Source of the DNA: Flavobacteriaceae bacterium
Lineage (GTDB): Bacteria > Bacteroidota > Bacteroidia > Flavobacteriales > Flavobacteriaceae
Assembly (NCBI GenBank): GCA_029938265.1
Contig: JAOZVI010000005.1
Location: 1 to 56,861, forward strand
Reading direction: 5' to 3'
DNA: 56,861 nt
Shown here: positions 34,607 through 43,988 of the stretch, piece after piece
How positions within the stretch are numbered: position 1 is the stretch's first letter
Layout of the letters: every line of letters begins with the position of its first letter
The notes under the pieces: generated by a model
Database searches by the model: none
The model's input: only the letters and a program-made list of their open reading frames with translations
What the model was told of the DNA's origin: nothing
Translations under genes and position numbers: made by a program

Positions 34607-36292
34607 ATGAAAAATAAATATTTAAAGAAAACAATTATCTTTATTTTAATATTCTTAGCTATGATTTTCTTGGCTAACATATTCATATCTAATTTAGTAG
34701 AAAATAAAATAACAGAATTATTATTAAAAAATAATTCTGAATATTATACCACAACAGTAAAAAATGTTAGATTTAATCTTTTAGACAGATCCATTAAAGT
34801 TAATGGTTTATTGTTAGAACCCACTGATCTATCCATTTCTGAATTAAAACAAAGCGATTCAATATCAAAAGATCTACAGAAGATTTCTTTATCTTCAATT
34901 GAATTAAAAGGAATTCATTTTTATAAAACAATTATTAAAAAAGAAATTGAAGTTAATGAGTTAGAATTAAATGATTTAATAGTTCAAAAACTTAAAAATT
35001 CAAATACTAAAAAAATTGAATCTGAGAAAAAATCAATTAATTTAGATTCAATTTATATTGAAAAGATCAACGATTTTCAGATAAATAAAATTGATATTAA
35101 TAATATTTCCTATCAAGTTGTTGATGTTATTTCTAATGATACCCTTTTTCAACACAAACCTTTAAGTTTAGATCTGGATGGTTTTAAGTTAAATAATTAT
35201 TTTGATCATTATTTTAAAATTGAACCAATTAAAGAGAAGTTTGAAATAAACGATATTAAAATTAATCTAGACAAAAAAAAATATACTCTAGATATTAAAG
35301 CAATAAATCTTGATTTTGATAAAGGAATTATCAGTATTAAAAATATTAGATATAAACCTACAATGGATCTAATGGCTTTAGCAAGTACCTATAAATATAA
35401 TGATGCAGCATTTGATATTGATATCGAAATTATAAAAATTTATAATTATGACCTTCACAAAACTGTAAGAAATGAAGGTTTATTTATTGATAGTATTTTT
35501 GTTTCGGGGATGACGTTGGATATTTTTAAAGATAAAGCAAAACCATGGAATCCAAATATAATAAAACCCCTACCCAATGTAGCCTTAAAACATATGGATC
35601 TACCTCTGTATATCAATAAAATTAATATTGAAAAAAGTCTATTAAAATTGAAAGAAAATTTTGGGAAAAACAATCTTTTTCTTAAGTTGACACTAGATGA
35701 TATAAATGCACAAATTACAAATATCACTTCCATTAAAGAATTTAGAGAGCAACCCATGAAAGTTGTTCTTAGTACCCAATTAATGAATAGAGCTTTATTG
35801 CAAGCCAATATGACTTTTCCGTTAAAAGATAATCAAACAACTTTTTATTTTAACGGAAGTTTAGGAGCCACAAAATTTAAATATTTTGATGAAGCAATTT
35901 TCCCTGTTTTAGGACTAAAAATTTTAAAAGGAAATCTTAGAAGTTTAACATTTAATGCCAGTGCTGATAATATTTCATCAAAAGGTAAGATGACAATGTT
36001 ATATAATGATTTAGAAGCAGAAATTTATAAACCACATTCAAGTGATAAAAGTAAAGTTTTAAGCTGGTCTGTTAATCAAGTTATACATAATTCAAATCCA
36101 AGTAAACATAAAAAACCCAAAATAAGAGTAGCTCAAATGCATTACAATCGCATAAATATTGAGGGATTTGGCTCTTATTTATGGAGAACTCTACAAAGCG
36201 GAATTACAAATACTATTGCCCCAGGAGGAAAAACTATTGGTAAAATCCAGGCTAAAAAAGATAAAAAAGCTAGAAGGGGAAAGAAAAATTAA
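34607..36292 (+). CDS. AsmA-like membrane-anchored protein, function unknown
   Basis: This 561-residue protein has an N-terminal membrane helix (about 7-30), then long alternating segments such as VKNVRFNLLDRSIKVNGLLL and ISLSSIELKGIHFYKT that resemble the beta-groove repeats of AsmA/DUF748-type proteins, and a very basic C-terminal tail (KKDKKARRGKK). AsmA-like proteins bridge the membranes and are linked to phospholipid transport. The assignment rests on pattern rather than clear homology. It ends inside the convergent DUF4254 gene by four bases. Confidence 0.6.
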   Translation: MKNKYLKKTIIFILIFLAMIFLANIFISNLVENKITELLLKNNSEYYTTTVKNVRFNLLDRSIKVNGLLLEPTDLSISELKQSDSISKDLQKISLSSIELKGIHFYKTIIKKEIEVNELELNDLIVQKLKNSNTKKIESEKKSINLDSIYIEKINDFQINKIDINNISYQVVDVISNDTLFQHKPLSLDLDGFKLNNYFDHYFKIEPIKEKFEINDIKINLDKKKYTLDIKAINLDFDKGIISIKNIRYKPTMDLMALASTYKYNDAAFDIDIEIIKIYNYDLHKTVRNEGLFIDSIFVSGMTLDIFKDKAKPWNPNIIKPLPNVALKHMDLPLYINKINIEKSLLKLKENFGKNNLFLKLTLDDINAQITNITSIKEFREQPMKVVLSTQLMNRALLQANMTFPLKDNQTTFYFNGSLGATKFKYFDEAIFPVLGLKILKGNLRSLTFNASADNISSKGKMTMLYNDLEAEIYKPHSSDKSKVLSWSVNQVIHNSNPSKHKKPKIRVAQMHYNRINIEGFGSYLWRTLQSGITNTIAPGGKTIGKIQAKKDKKARRGKKN

Positions 36293-36891
36293 TTATCTTT
36301 ATATAACATTGGATTTAGATCATCATCATTATACATTTTCATCTGTTTATATACTTTTACATATTTTCTGCCTTTAGAAAGATCATTTAATAATTCATCT
36401 ATAGCAGATGAAAGATCATTTCTTTGTTGTAATAACACTTTCAGTTTGACTTGGCAGGCATCTCTATGCAATTTATTTGCAGATTTTCTATTTGCTTCCT
36501 CATGCATGTGATATATTTTGAGTGCTAGAATTGATAAACGATCGATAGCCCAAGCAAGGCTTTCAGTATTAAAAGTTGCATCCAGTAGAACAGATACATC
36601 TTTAAATATTTTTAAAAAATAACTATCAATAAATTCAACCATATCAGTCCTATCTTGATTAGAAGCATCAATTTTTCTTTTTATAACTAAAGCCTGAACT
36701 GGTTCAATATCCGGTATTCTAATAATATCTTCATAATGCCATTGAACAGTATCGATCCAACATTTTTTATATAATAAATGCTCCAATATATCATTAGGAA
36801 AAGGATTGTTAAAGTGTTGATCAACCTTATCAATAATGTGATATTTATCAATTACGTTATCAAAAATTTGGTTGTATTGTTGTGCGTTCAT
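36289..36891 (-). CDS. DUF4254 family protein
   Basis: This 200-residue, mostly helical, soluble protein matches DUF4254 as I recall it: HYEDIIRIPDIEPVQALVIKRKIDASNQDRTDMVE, LAWAIDRLSILALKIYHM and a C-terminal Tyr/Asp-rich tail. The family is Bacteroidota-centred, and genomes often place it near glycosyltransferases, but its function is unknown. It follows the next minus-strand gene upstream after 12 bases, so the two form an operon. Confidence 0.8.
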   Translation of the reverse strand: MNAQQYNQIFDNVIDKYHIIDKVDQHFNNPFPNDILEHLLYKKCWIDTVQWHYEDIIRIPDIEPVQALVIKRKIDASNQDRTDMVEFIDSYFLKIFKDVSVLLDATFNTESLAWAIDRLSILALKIYHMHEEANRKSANKLHRDACQVKLKVLLQQRNDLSSAIDELLNDLSKGRKYVKVYKQMKMYNDDDLNPMLYKDN

Positions 36892-36903
36892 ATTAAGGGG
36901 ATT

Positions 36904-37575
36904 TTAAATAAATTTTCTTTCAATAATTACTAAAAAACGTTCTTCTAATTCTTCTTTACCTTGCCAATTATATCTTGATTTTACAGTTTGATGAATGTAG
37001 TTTATTGCTTCATGTTTTGTTTTGCAATCATTGAGAATACTCAAAGTTTTATTAAATTCAGCCTGACTGTAATTAAACAAATTATTTACAAAAGCAATTC
37101 TGTCATTTAAACCAATTTGAATACTATTAGAAAGAAACTTATCGTGTAAAGAAAGTTGTTTCTCTTCCACTTTTTTTGTTTTAAATAATTTTTCGGTTTC
37201 ATCTAATGAAATAGTATCTTTAAATTCTTCTTTTTGACTGAAATCTTCTTTAACCGAATCGAATTTTGGTTCAAAAAAAGCATTCAATCCTTCATTTCCT
37301 TCTAGTTCTTCATTTTTCTCAATAGGTTCAGATTTTAACGGTATTTCTTGTGATTTTAATTCATTAATTGAACTATTTAATCTATCTAAAGTTTGAGAGT
37401 TTTTTAGTGAAATACTTTTTATATCATTAATATGTTTGTTAAAAAATGACACCTCAAACAGTTTTTCATATAGATTATGTGCTTTCTCTCGCAAAACATC
37501 AACATCATTAAAATCTTTTAATTGAAGTATTTCTTGTGCCAAATCTTTTAATTCATTTTCTAACTTCTTATGCAT
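36904..37575 (-). CDS. Conserved helical protein upstream of DUF4254, function unknown
   Basis: This 223-residue soluble protein has a helical N-terminal part, an acidic Glu/Lys-rich middle (about 75-140, low complexity, likely disordered) and a compact C-terminal part (LNDRIAFVNNLFNYSQAEFNKTLSILNDCKTKHEAINYI about 157-195, then SRYNWQ). I recognise this C-terminal pattern as common in Bacteroidota beside DUF4254 but know no function. The next gene, tdk, is divergent. Confidence 0.7.
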   Translation of the reverse strand: MHKKLENELKDLAQEILQLKDFNDVDVLREKAHNLYEKLFEVSFFNKHINDIKSISLKNSQTLDRLNSSINELKSQEIPLKSEPIEKNEELEGNEGLNAFFEPKFDSVKEDFSQKEEFKDTISLDETEKLFKTKKVEEKQLSLHDKFLSNSIQIGLNDRIAFVNNLFNYSQAEFNKTLSILNDCKTKHEAINYIHQTVKSRYNWQGKEELEERFLVIIERKFI

Positions 37576-37663
37576 AACTTAGATTAGTTAAAATAAAAAC
37601 ATATAATTAATTAACACACAAATTTAATGCTAATCTAAAGATAAAACAACATACAATTTTCAT

Positions 37664-37671
37664 TACATTTG
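37664..37671 (+). promoter_or_regulatory. Promoter -7 element TACATTTG of tdk
   Basis: This exact TAnnTTTG lies 43 bases before the tdk ATG. Confidence 0.55.
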
Positions 37672-37714
37672 TAATTCAAATAAAAATTATACTTTTAAGT
37701 GTTAAATTTACAAA

Positions 37715-38338
37715 ATGTTTCTTGAAAATACTGTAAATCATATAGAGCAACATGGTTGGATTGAGGTAATTTGCGGTTCGATGTTTTCCGGTAAAACTGA
37801 AGAATTAATTCGAAGGCTTAAACGTGCGCAATTTGCACAACAAAAAGTAGAAATATTTAAACCTACAATTGATACCAGATATGGTGATGAAGTAGTTGTA
37901 TCTCATGATGAAAATGAAATTAGATGTACACCGGTTCCCGCTTCTGCAAATATTCAACTTTTAGCAAGTGATATTGATGTAGTTGGAATTGATGAAGCTC
38001 AGTTTTTTGATGATGAGATTGTAAATATTTGTAATGATCTGGCCAATAAAGGTATTCGCGTTATTGTTGCCGGTTTAGATATGGATTTTAAAGGAAAACC
38101 ATTTGGTCCAATGCCAGCTTTGATGGCAACAGCCGAATATGTAACTAAAGTCCATGCAATCTGTACCAAAACTGGAAATTTGGCACATTACAGCCATCGT
38201 AAAGTTGCCGATGATAGTTTAGTCTTACTCGGTGAAGTACAAGAGTATGAGCCTTTAAGTAGGGCAGCATACTTTAGAATAAGACAAGAAGAGCTAAAAC
38301 AAGAAAAAAAGGAAAAAGAGAAAAGTGAAAATAAATAA
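37715..38338 (+). CDS. tdk: Thymidine kinase (type II)
   Basis: This 207-residue enzyme phosphorylates thymidine for salvage. The P-loop is [15 protein letters not shown] (20-34), Walker B is GIDEAQFF (91-98), and the nucleoside lasso region is [17 protein letters not shown]. In the usual family a zinc ion is held by two Cys pairs; here the first pair is C150 and T153 (CTKTGN) and the second is replaced by LSRAAY (181-186), so only one of four ligands remains. The C-terminus is Lys/Glu-rich. Alr starts 14 bases inside its end. Confidence 0.95.
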   Translation: MFLENTVNHIEQHGWIEVICGSMFSGKTEELIRRLKRAQFAQQKVEIFKPTIDTRYGDEVVVSHDENEIRCTPVPASANIQLLASDIDVVGIDEAQFFDDEIVNICNDLANKGIRVIVAGLDMDFKGKPFGPMPALMATAEYVTKVHAICTKTGNLAHYSHRKVADDSLVLLGEVQEYEPLSRAAYFRIRQEELKQEKKEKEKSENK

Positions 38339-39431
38339 TTCTCCTACCGTTTTAGAAATTGATTCTAAAGCAATTCAGCATAATCTTAGATATTTTAAAT
38401 CAAAATTAAATCTGGAAACTAAATTACTGGTTGTAATAAAAGCCTTTGCCTATGGCAGTGATTCAGTGGCTATTGCAAAGATTTTAGAGAAAAAAAAGAT
38501 TGATTATTTAGCAGTTGCTTATGCAAATGAAGGAATTGATTTAAGAAAGGCCAAAATAACTTTACCTATTCTAGTTTTGAATCCTCAAAAAGAGAATTTT
38601 GATTTAATTATTGATTATAATTTAGAACCAAATCTTTACAATTTTAAAACTCTTTTATCTTTTAAGAAACTTGCAGAGAATCGGAATTTAAAAGAATATC
38701 CCATTCATATCAAAATTAATTCCGGGATGAACCGATTGGGTTTTAAAAATTATGATCTAAATAAGTTGAAAAATTATTTGAAAGAATTAGATCATTTAAA
38801 AATCAGATCGATTTATTCTCATCTAGCGGCTAGTGAAGACCCTCAAGAAAAAGATTTTACGCAGCAGCAAATTTATGATTTTTATCAAATGAGCGATGCT
38901 TTAATTGATGTTTTGAATTATAAACCTTTGAGGCATATTTCAAATACTTCAGGAATTATCAATTATCCCGAAGCTCAATTTGATATGGTTCGTTTAGGAA
39001 TTGGGTTTTACGGATTTGGAAATAATAAATCAGAAACAAAAAACCTTAAAAATGTTTGTAATTTAAAAACAAAGATCTCTCAAATTCAAACTATTGAAAA
39101 AGGTGAAACGGTTAGTTATAATCGAAAGTTTAAAGCTGAAAAAACTTCTAAAATCGCAGTAATTCCAATTGGCTATGCTGATGGAATTAACAGAGCATTA
39201 GGTAATGGAAAAGGATATGTTACTATTAATGATCAAAAAGCCCCAATAGTAGGAACAATTTGTATGGATATTATAATGGTTGATGTTACAAATATTGAAT
39301 GTAAAGAAGGAGATGATGTAATTTTTTTTAATAATCAAGAACATATTTTAGATTTTGCAAAAAATACCAATACAATCCCTTATGAGATATTAACTTCTAT
39401 TTCACAAAGAGTTAGGCGAAAAATATTATAA
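38325..39431 (+). CDS. alr: Alanine racemase
   Basis: This 368-residue fold-type III PLP enzyme makes D-alanine for peptidoglycan. The PLP lysine is K39 in [11 protein letters not shown] (the usual KANAYGHG is altered), and the second catalytic residue, Tyr, lies in VSYNRKF. Also visible are [34 protein letters not shown] and PIGYADG. The start is GTG at 38325, overlapping tdk by 14 bases, so translation is probably coupled. It is followed after 43 bases by mscL. Confidence 0.95.
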   Translation: MKINNSPTVLEIDSKAIQHNLRYFKSKLNLETKLLVVIKAFAYGSDSVAIAKILEKKKIDYLAVAYANEGIDLRKAKITLPILVLNPQKENFDLIIDYNLEPNLYNFKTLLSFKKLAENRNLKEYPIHIKINSGMNRLGFKNYDLNKLKNYLKELDHLKIRSIYSHLAASEDPQEKDFTQQQIYDFYQMSDALIDVLNYKPLRHISNTSGIINYPEAQFDMVRLGIGFYGFGNNKSETKNLKNVCNLKTKISQIQTIEKGETVSYNRKFKAEKTSKIAVIPIGYADGINRALGNGKGYVTINDQKAPIVGTICMDIIMVDVTNIECKEGDDVIFFNNQEHILDFAKNTNTIPYEILTSISQRVRRKIL

Positions 39432-39474
39432 TGTTTTAGTATATTGCAATACATTAATTTAAAACAAACTAATC

Positions 39475-39879
39475 ATGTTAAAAGAATTTAAAGAATTTGC
39501 ATTAAAAGGTAGCTTACTGGATATAGCCGTAGGTTTTGTAATGGGCGCAGCATTTAAGACCGTTGTTACTGCTTTCACAGTTGGTATTGTATCGCCATTA
39601 ATTGGTTTATTATTTAATACTGATTTTAAAGAATTAAAATGGATTATTAGAGATGGTATAGCTGATGTTGAAGGAAAAATTCAAGGAGAAATTGCAGTTC
39701 TTTATGGCGAATTCTTAACATCTGTTTTAGATTTTATAATTGTAGCTTTTGTAATGTTTCTTATTGTTAAAGCAGTGAATAAATTTAAAAGAAAAGAAGA
39801 GGAAGCTGCTCCTGCTCCAGTAGGTCCTTCTCAAGAAGAATTACTTACTGAAATTAGAGATCTATTGAAAAAACAGTAA
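39475..39879 (+). CDS. mscL: Large-conductance mechanosensitive channel
   Basis: This 134-residue protein has the MscL plan: a short N-terminal amphipathic helix, TM1 (about 12-42, LDIAVGFVMGAAFKTVVTAF), a periplasmic loop, TM2 (about 80-103) and a C-terminal bundle (SQEELLTEIRDLLKK). The channel opens at high membrane tension to release solutes on osmotic downshock. It follows alr closely and a perfect hairpin lies after it. Confidence 0.96.
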   Translation: MLKEFKEFALKGSLLDIAVGFVMGAAFKTVVTAFTVGIVSPLIGLLFNTDFKELKWIIRDGIADVEGKIQGEIAVLYGEFLTSVLDFIIVAFVMFLIVKAVNKFKRKEEEAAPAPVGPSQEELLTEIRDLLKKQ

Positions 39880-39894
39880 AATTATATTATAAAA

Positions 39895-39933
39895 TAGCAT
39901 CAGGGTCTCAATTAAAGTGAAACCCTGATGCTA
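39895..39933. terminator. Bidirectional hairpin between mscL and a convergent methyltransferase gene
   Basis: The perfect 12-base repeat TAGCATCAGGGT/ACCCTGATGCTA (39895-39906, 39922-39933) has a 15-base loop. The T-tract is weak on the plus side and better on the minus side (TTTTATAAT). Confidence 0.75.
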
Positions 39934-39934
39934 A

Positions 39935-40699
39935 TCATTTCTTATAACATATCGGTAAAATCTCTCCTTTTGCTAAGCGATATTTATCTACTAATTCATC
40001 TGGAATAGTTTTTGAATAATCAATTTCATCAACTTTAAATCCAACATTTCGCAATCGGTTAAAATAATCTTTTCCGTAAATTCTTACATGGTCGTATTGG
40101 CCAAAATGTTTTTTTCGTTCTTCGGCTGTAGTAATATTAGGATCTTCATATGTTTTTTCTAAGCTTAAATCTTGAGGTACTTGAAAAATTCCTATTCCAT
40201 TTGGTTTTAATACTCGATATAATTCGCTCATGGCTTTTGCATCGTCTTCAATATGTTCTAGAACATGATTACAAAAAATCATATCAAAACCATTATCTTT
40301 AAAGGGTAGATCTAAAATATCAGCTTTTACGTCAACAATAGGTGAATAAAGATCTGCCGTTGTATAATTCAGATTTTTCATCTTTTTAAAAATGGGTAAA
40401 AAACACTGTTCCGGCGCCATATGTAAGACCTTTTTCTTTGCTGTAAAAAAGTTGGTTTTGTTTTTTAGATACAGCCACATTAATCGATGTCTTTCAAGAG
40501 AAAGTGTGCTTGGAGATAATACGTTGGGGCGTTGTTTTCCATATCCATAAGGGAGAAATTTTTTAAAACTTTTTTCATCAATGGGGTCGGTATATCTATC
40601 ACCCTTAAGATATGAAGATAAAACCGGTCTAATCAGATAGCTCAGTTTTATAAGATAAGGTCTTGGTATTGTGTTGAGTATAAGTTTAAATAATTTCAC
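39935..40699 (-). CDS. Class I SAM-dependent methyltransferase
   Basis: This 254-residue protein carries a Methyltransf_11 core: KKVLHMAPEQCFL (motif I position, atypical), DVKADILDLPFKDNGFDMIFCNHVLEHIEDDAKAMSELYRVLKPNGIGIFQVPQ and a C-terminal segment. The long N-terminal extension (residues 1-95) is not a known domain to me. The substrate is unknown. It lies nine bases after map and is likely co-transcribed with it. Confidence 0.85.
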   Translation of the reverse strand: MKLFKLILNTIPRPYLIKLSYLIRPVLSSYLKGDRYTDPIDEKSFKKFLPYGYGKQRPNVLSPSTLSLERHRLMWLYLKNKTNFFTAKKKVLHMAPEQCFLPIFKKMKNLNYTTADLYSPIVDVKADILDLPFKDNGFDMIFCNHVLEHIEDDAKAMSELYRVLKPNGIGIFQVPQDLSLEKTYEDPNITTAEERKKHFGQYDHVRIYGKDYFNRLRNVGFKVDEIDYSKTIPDELVDKYRLAKGEILPICYKK

Positions 40700-40708
40700 A
40701 ATTTAAGA

Positions 40709-41512
40709 TTAGCTTCTAAATTCCTCTTCTTCATTACTTGATATCCCTAAAGCATCATAAATATATTTAAAAGTAGAGAGCAATTCAGGTTTACCATTTA
40801 TAATAGCAACATCATGTTCAAAGTGTGCACTCGGTTTACCATCAGCAGTTAAGATTGTCCAACCATCTTTTAATTGATTAATTCTTTGTGTACCCATATT
40901 GATCATGGGTTCAATAGCAACGACCATGCCTTCTTTAAATTTTTTACCCCTGCCCCTTCTTCCATAGTTTGGCATTTCAGGGTCTTCATGCATAACTTTT
41001 CCCAAACCATGACCAACCAATTCTCTTACAACACCATAACCGTGTTTTTCAGTATAATTTTGAATAGCTGAGCCAACATCACCAACACGGTTTCCAGCTC
41101 TAAATTCTCTCATACCCACATAAAGACTTTCTTTTGTTATCTGCAATAATTTTTTAGTTTCTTCAGCTACTTCACCAACTTCAAAAGTATAGGCATGATC
41201 TCCATAAAAACCATTTTTTAAAGCACCACAATCTACAGAAATGATATCACCTTCATTTAGTGGTGTGTCATTAGGAATTCCATGTACAATTTGAGCATTC
41301 GGACTCATGCAAAGGGTATTAGGGAAATCATAAAGTCCTAAAAATCCTGGTTCAGCACCTTGATCTCTTATGAATTCTTCTGCCAATTTATCCAAAGACA
41401 AAGTAGTAATACCAGGTTTTATTTCAGAAGCGACTATTCCAAGTGTCCTCGAAACTATTAAAGCACTTTCGCGCATTAAATCAATTTCTTCAGGTGTTTT
41501 TATTATGATCAT
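40709..41512 (-). CDS. map: Type I methionine aminopeptidase
   Basis: This 267-residue enzyme removes the initiator methionine from new proteins. The five metal ligands are seen: D in SVDCGA, D in YGDHAYTF, H in GHGLGKVMHE, E in AIEPMINMG and E in FEHDVAI; the substrate-site His is in QIVHGIPND. The gene has its own -7 element (minus strand TATCTTTG, 41540-41533). The downstream gene is a methyltransferase nine bases away. In many bacteria map sits in the ribosomal-protein operon; here it does not. Confidence 0.96.
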   Translation of the reverse strand: MIIIKTPEEIDLMRESALIVSRTLGIVASEIKPGITTLSLDKLAEEFIRDQGAEPGFLGLYDFPNTLCMSPNAQIVHGIPNDTPLNEGDIISVDCGALKNGFYGDHAYTFEVGEVAEETKKLLQITKESLYVGMREFRAGNRVGDVGSAIQNYTEKHGYGVVRELVGHGLGKVMHEDPEMPNYGRRGRGKKFKEGMVVAIEPMINMGTQRINQLKDGWTILTADGKPSAHFEHDVAIINGKPELLSTFKYIYDALGISSNEEEEFRS

Positions 41513-41532
41513 TATAAAAAAATATTGAGGTG

Positions 41533-41540
41533 CAAAGATA
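41533..41540 (-). promoter_or_regulatory. Promoter -7 element of map
   Basis: Minus strand TATCTTTG, exact TAnnTTTG, about 21 bases upstream of the start codon. Confidence 0.6.
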
Positions 41541-41664
41541 CTTTAAAAAGTTGAAAGTTGAATTCTGAAATTTATCGAAAAGTGATTTAAAAATTGAGTC
41601 AATTTTTTTAAAAAGTTAAAACAATTTAGTAACTTTATAGATGTTTAATTCAAACATTGTATTT

Positions 41665-42936
41665 ATGTATAAATCCGTATCTCCCGAAGAAGCTGTAAAA
41701 ATTATCAAATCAAATGATCGAGTATATATTCAAGCAGGCTCTGCTGCCCCTCAAACTTTGATTAATGCCATGACTGCCAGACATAAAGAGTTGAGAAATG
41801 TAAAAATATGTCATTTACATACAGAGGGGAAGGCTCCTTATGCAGATCCAGAATTAAAAGATAGTTTTCATGTAAATTCTTTTTTTATTGGTAGTAATGT
41901 TAGGCATACACTTTTAGCTGGAAACGGGTCATATACACCTGTTTTTTTAAGTGAGTTGCCCATTTTATTCAAAAGAAACATTATTGATATAGATGTAACT
42001 TTAATTCAAGTTTCTCCACCAGACAAACACGGTTATTGTTCTTTAGGTACAACTGTAATGGCCACAGTAGCAGCTATTGAAAATGCCGATCATGTAATTG
42101 CACAAATAAACCCACAAATGCCCAGAACACACGGTGATGGTATTATTCATATCTCAGAATTAAATTCTTTTGTAGAGGTAAATGAACCAATTCATGAAGT
42201 AAATATTCCTAAAATAAATGAAGTTCAACATAAAATTGGAGGTTATATTGCTGAATTAATCGATGATAGAAGTACTTTACAAATGGGTATTGGAAATATT
42301 CCCAATGCTGTTTTACAGAAATTAGGTAATCATAAAGATTTAGGTTTACATACTGAAATGTTTTCAGATGGTGTTATTGAGCTGATCTTAAAAGATGTTA
42401 TAAATGGTAATTATAAAGGAGTTAATCCGGGTAGAGCTTTGGCAACTTTTTTATTGGGAAGTAGAAAGCTTTATGATTATGTAGATGACAATCCTTTTAT
42501 TGAAATGAGAACAGCTGATTATGTGAATAATGTGACTATTATTATGCAAAATCCAAAGATGGTAGCAATAAATTCAGCAATTGAGGTTGATTTAACTGGT
42601 CAGGTTTGTTCTGATACAATTGGTACACGTTTATTTTCAGGTGTTGGTGGTCAGATGGACTTCATAAGGGGAGCGTCTTTGAGTGAAGGAGGTAAAGCAA
42701 TTATTGCATTACCATCTCAAACAAAATATGGAGAAAGCAAAATAGTTCCTTTCCTTAAAAGAGGAGCCGGAGTAGTTACAACAAGAGCAAATGTGCATTA
42801 TGTAGTGACTGAATTTGGTGTTGCCTTCTTATTTGGAAAAACTCTAAAACAACGGAAAAAAGAATTACTAAAGATTGCTCATCCTGATCATAGAGAATCT
42901 ATCGATAGAGCTTATTATGAAGGTTACAAATTCTAG
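41665..42936 (+). CDS. Acetyl-CoA hydrolase/transferase family CoA-transferase
   Basis: This 423-residue family I CoA-transferase shows PEEAVKIIKSNDRVYIQAGSAAPQTLI at the start, QVSPPDKHGYCSLGTTV, GIGNIPNAVLQKLGNHKDLGLHTEMFSDG (with the catalytic Glu that forms the CoA thioester) and SGVGGQMDFIRGAS. It moves CoA between acyl-CoA and acids such as acetate, or 4-hydroxybutyrate; the exact acids are not decided by sequence. ATG 41641 is in frame, but the -7-like TAACTTTA at 41630-41637 puts the transcript start near or after it, so ATG 41665 (MYKSVSPEEAV) is preferred. Confidence 0.88.
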   Translation: MYKSVSPEEAVKIIKSNDRVYIQAGSAAPQTLINAMTARHKELRNVKICHLHTEGKAPYADPELKDSFHVNSFFIGSNVRHTLLAGNGSYTPVFLSELPILFKRNIIDIDVTLIQVSPPDKHGYCSLGTTVMATVAAIENADHVIAQINPQMPRTHGDGIIHISELNSFVEVNEPIHEVNIPKINEVQHKIGGYIAELIDDRSTLQMGIGNIPNAVLQKLGNHKDLGLHTEMFSDGVIELILKDVINGNYKGVNPGRALATFLLGSRKLYDYVDDNPFIEMRTADYVNNVTIIMQNPKMVAINSAIEVDLTGQVCSDTIGTRLFSGVGGQMDFIRGASLSEGGKAIIALPSQTKYGESKIVPFLKRGAGVVTTRANVHYVVTEFGVAFLFGKTLKQRKKELLKIAHPDHRESIDRAYYEGYKF

Positions 42937-42955
42937 CCTGAATAAAATAATTGAT

Positions 42956-43366
42956 TTAGCTTTTAAATAGTCCGAAAAAACCTTTCTTTACTTTTCTTTC
43001 TGATGGTTTTTCTGTTTTTAATAATTGCTGGTATATTTCTCCCCATCCTAGTAAACCTCCTATGTTTCTATCATCTATAAAAACATCGGCATTTATTTTT
43101 CGACTTTCTTTACCTTTAAATTTTTCTTCGGGGTAACTATTGTTTACCGCATAAAATTCTAGTCCGTTTTTTTTACAAAACGCTACAGCTTCTTCTAATT
43201 TTTCACCCGATCTGTAAGTCCATAAAATTAATCGATGCCCTTTATTTTGCAACTCTTTTAATGTCTCAAAAGCAAATATTTTTGCAGAACCAACTTGAGG
43301 GTATTTATCTTCAACAATTGTTCCATCAAAATCTACAGCAATAATTAATGAATTTCTGGGCAACAT
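42956..43366 (-). CDS. HAD-superfamily hydrolase, BT0820-like
   Basis: This 136-residue minimal HAD domain has motif I AVDFDGTIV, motif II LILWTYRSGEKL and motif IV region ADVFIDDRNIGG with two acidic residues. There is no cap domain. It resembles small Bacteroidota proteins similar to BT0820. The activity is probably phosphatase; the substrate is unknown. A short basic tail (ERKVKKGFFGLFKS) ends the protein. It is convergent with the CoA-transferase gene with a 20-base gap. Confidence 0.8.
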   Translation of the reverse strand: MLPRNSLIIAVDFDGTIVEDKYPQVGSAKIFAFETLKELQNKGHRLILWTYRSGEKLEEAVAFCKKNGLEFYAVNNSYPEEKFKGKESRKINADVFIDDRNIGGLLGWGEIYQQLLKTEKPSERKVKKGFFGLFKS

Positions 43367-43465
43367 TTAATTATTTTTTTACAAATTTAATATAATATCT
43401 TAATATATGGTAGTAAACTAAAAACTAGTAATACTATTGTGTAAAAGAGTGTTTTTATATAAAAA

Positions 43466-43978
43466 TTAATCTGTATCGTAAGAATGTTTGTATGGTATTC
43501 CACTTACAATTTTAAGAATATCTTTTTCTAAAGTCTCTCTGGGATATTCAACAAATCTGCCAATTTCTTCACCGTTTTTATAAAAAATAAAAGTTGGAAC
43601 CCTAGAAATATCTAAACCACTTTGAAGATTATCTGAAGTTTTTTTACCTCGATTAACAGCGATCATTTTAAGATTTTTATAGTCGAAGTTTAATGCATCT
43701 AATAATTTATAAAAAGTTGGGACTTCATGTTTACTATCTCCACACCAAGTGCCCATAAATGCTTTTATACTAATGCCATTCATATGCTTTTTTATTTCTT
43801 TAACTGTAGAATTATCCAAAACATAATCATTGTAGTTTGAGTCGAACCATTGGGCATAAGGTTGTTGTTTAAAGTCTTTTTTAGATTGAATGCCTATTAG
43901 ATCTGAATTAGTACTTTCTTGTGCATTACTATTGAAATAAAATCCAATCAATAGTAATAATAATGATATATTTTTCAT
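43466..43978 (-). CDS. Secreted thioredoxin-fold protein with single-cysteine active site
   Basis: This 170-residue protein has a signal peptide (MKNISLLLLLIGFYFNSNAQ) and a thioredoxin-like domain. The active-site segment is GTWCGDSKHEVP (77-88): the first Cys (C79) is present, but the second is Ser. The cis-Pro loop is seen in DISRVPTFIFYKNGEE. A CxxS site suggests isomerase or deglutathionylation-type chemistry instead of simple disulfide reduction; this is inference. It follows gpmI by ten bases and is probably co-transcribed. Confidence 0.85.
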   Translation of the reverse strand: MKNISLLLLLIGFYFNSNAQESTNSDLIGIQSKKDFKQQPYAQWFDSNYNDYVLDNSTVKEIKKHMNGISIKAFMGTWCGDSKHEVPTFYKLLDALNFDYKNLKMIAVNRGKKTSDNLQSGLDISRVPTFIFYKNGEEIGRFVEYPRETLEKDILKIVSGIPYKHSYDTD

Positions 43979-43988
43979 TTTTTAAAAT

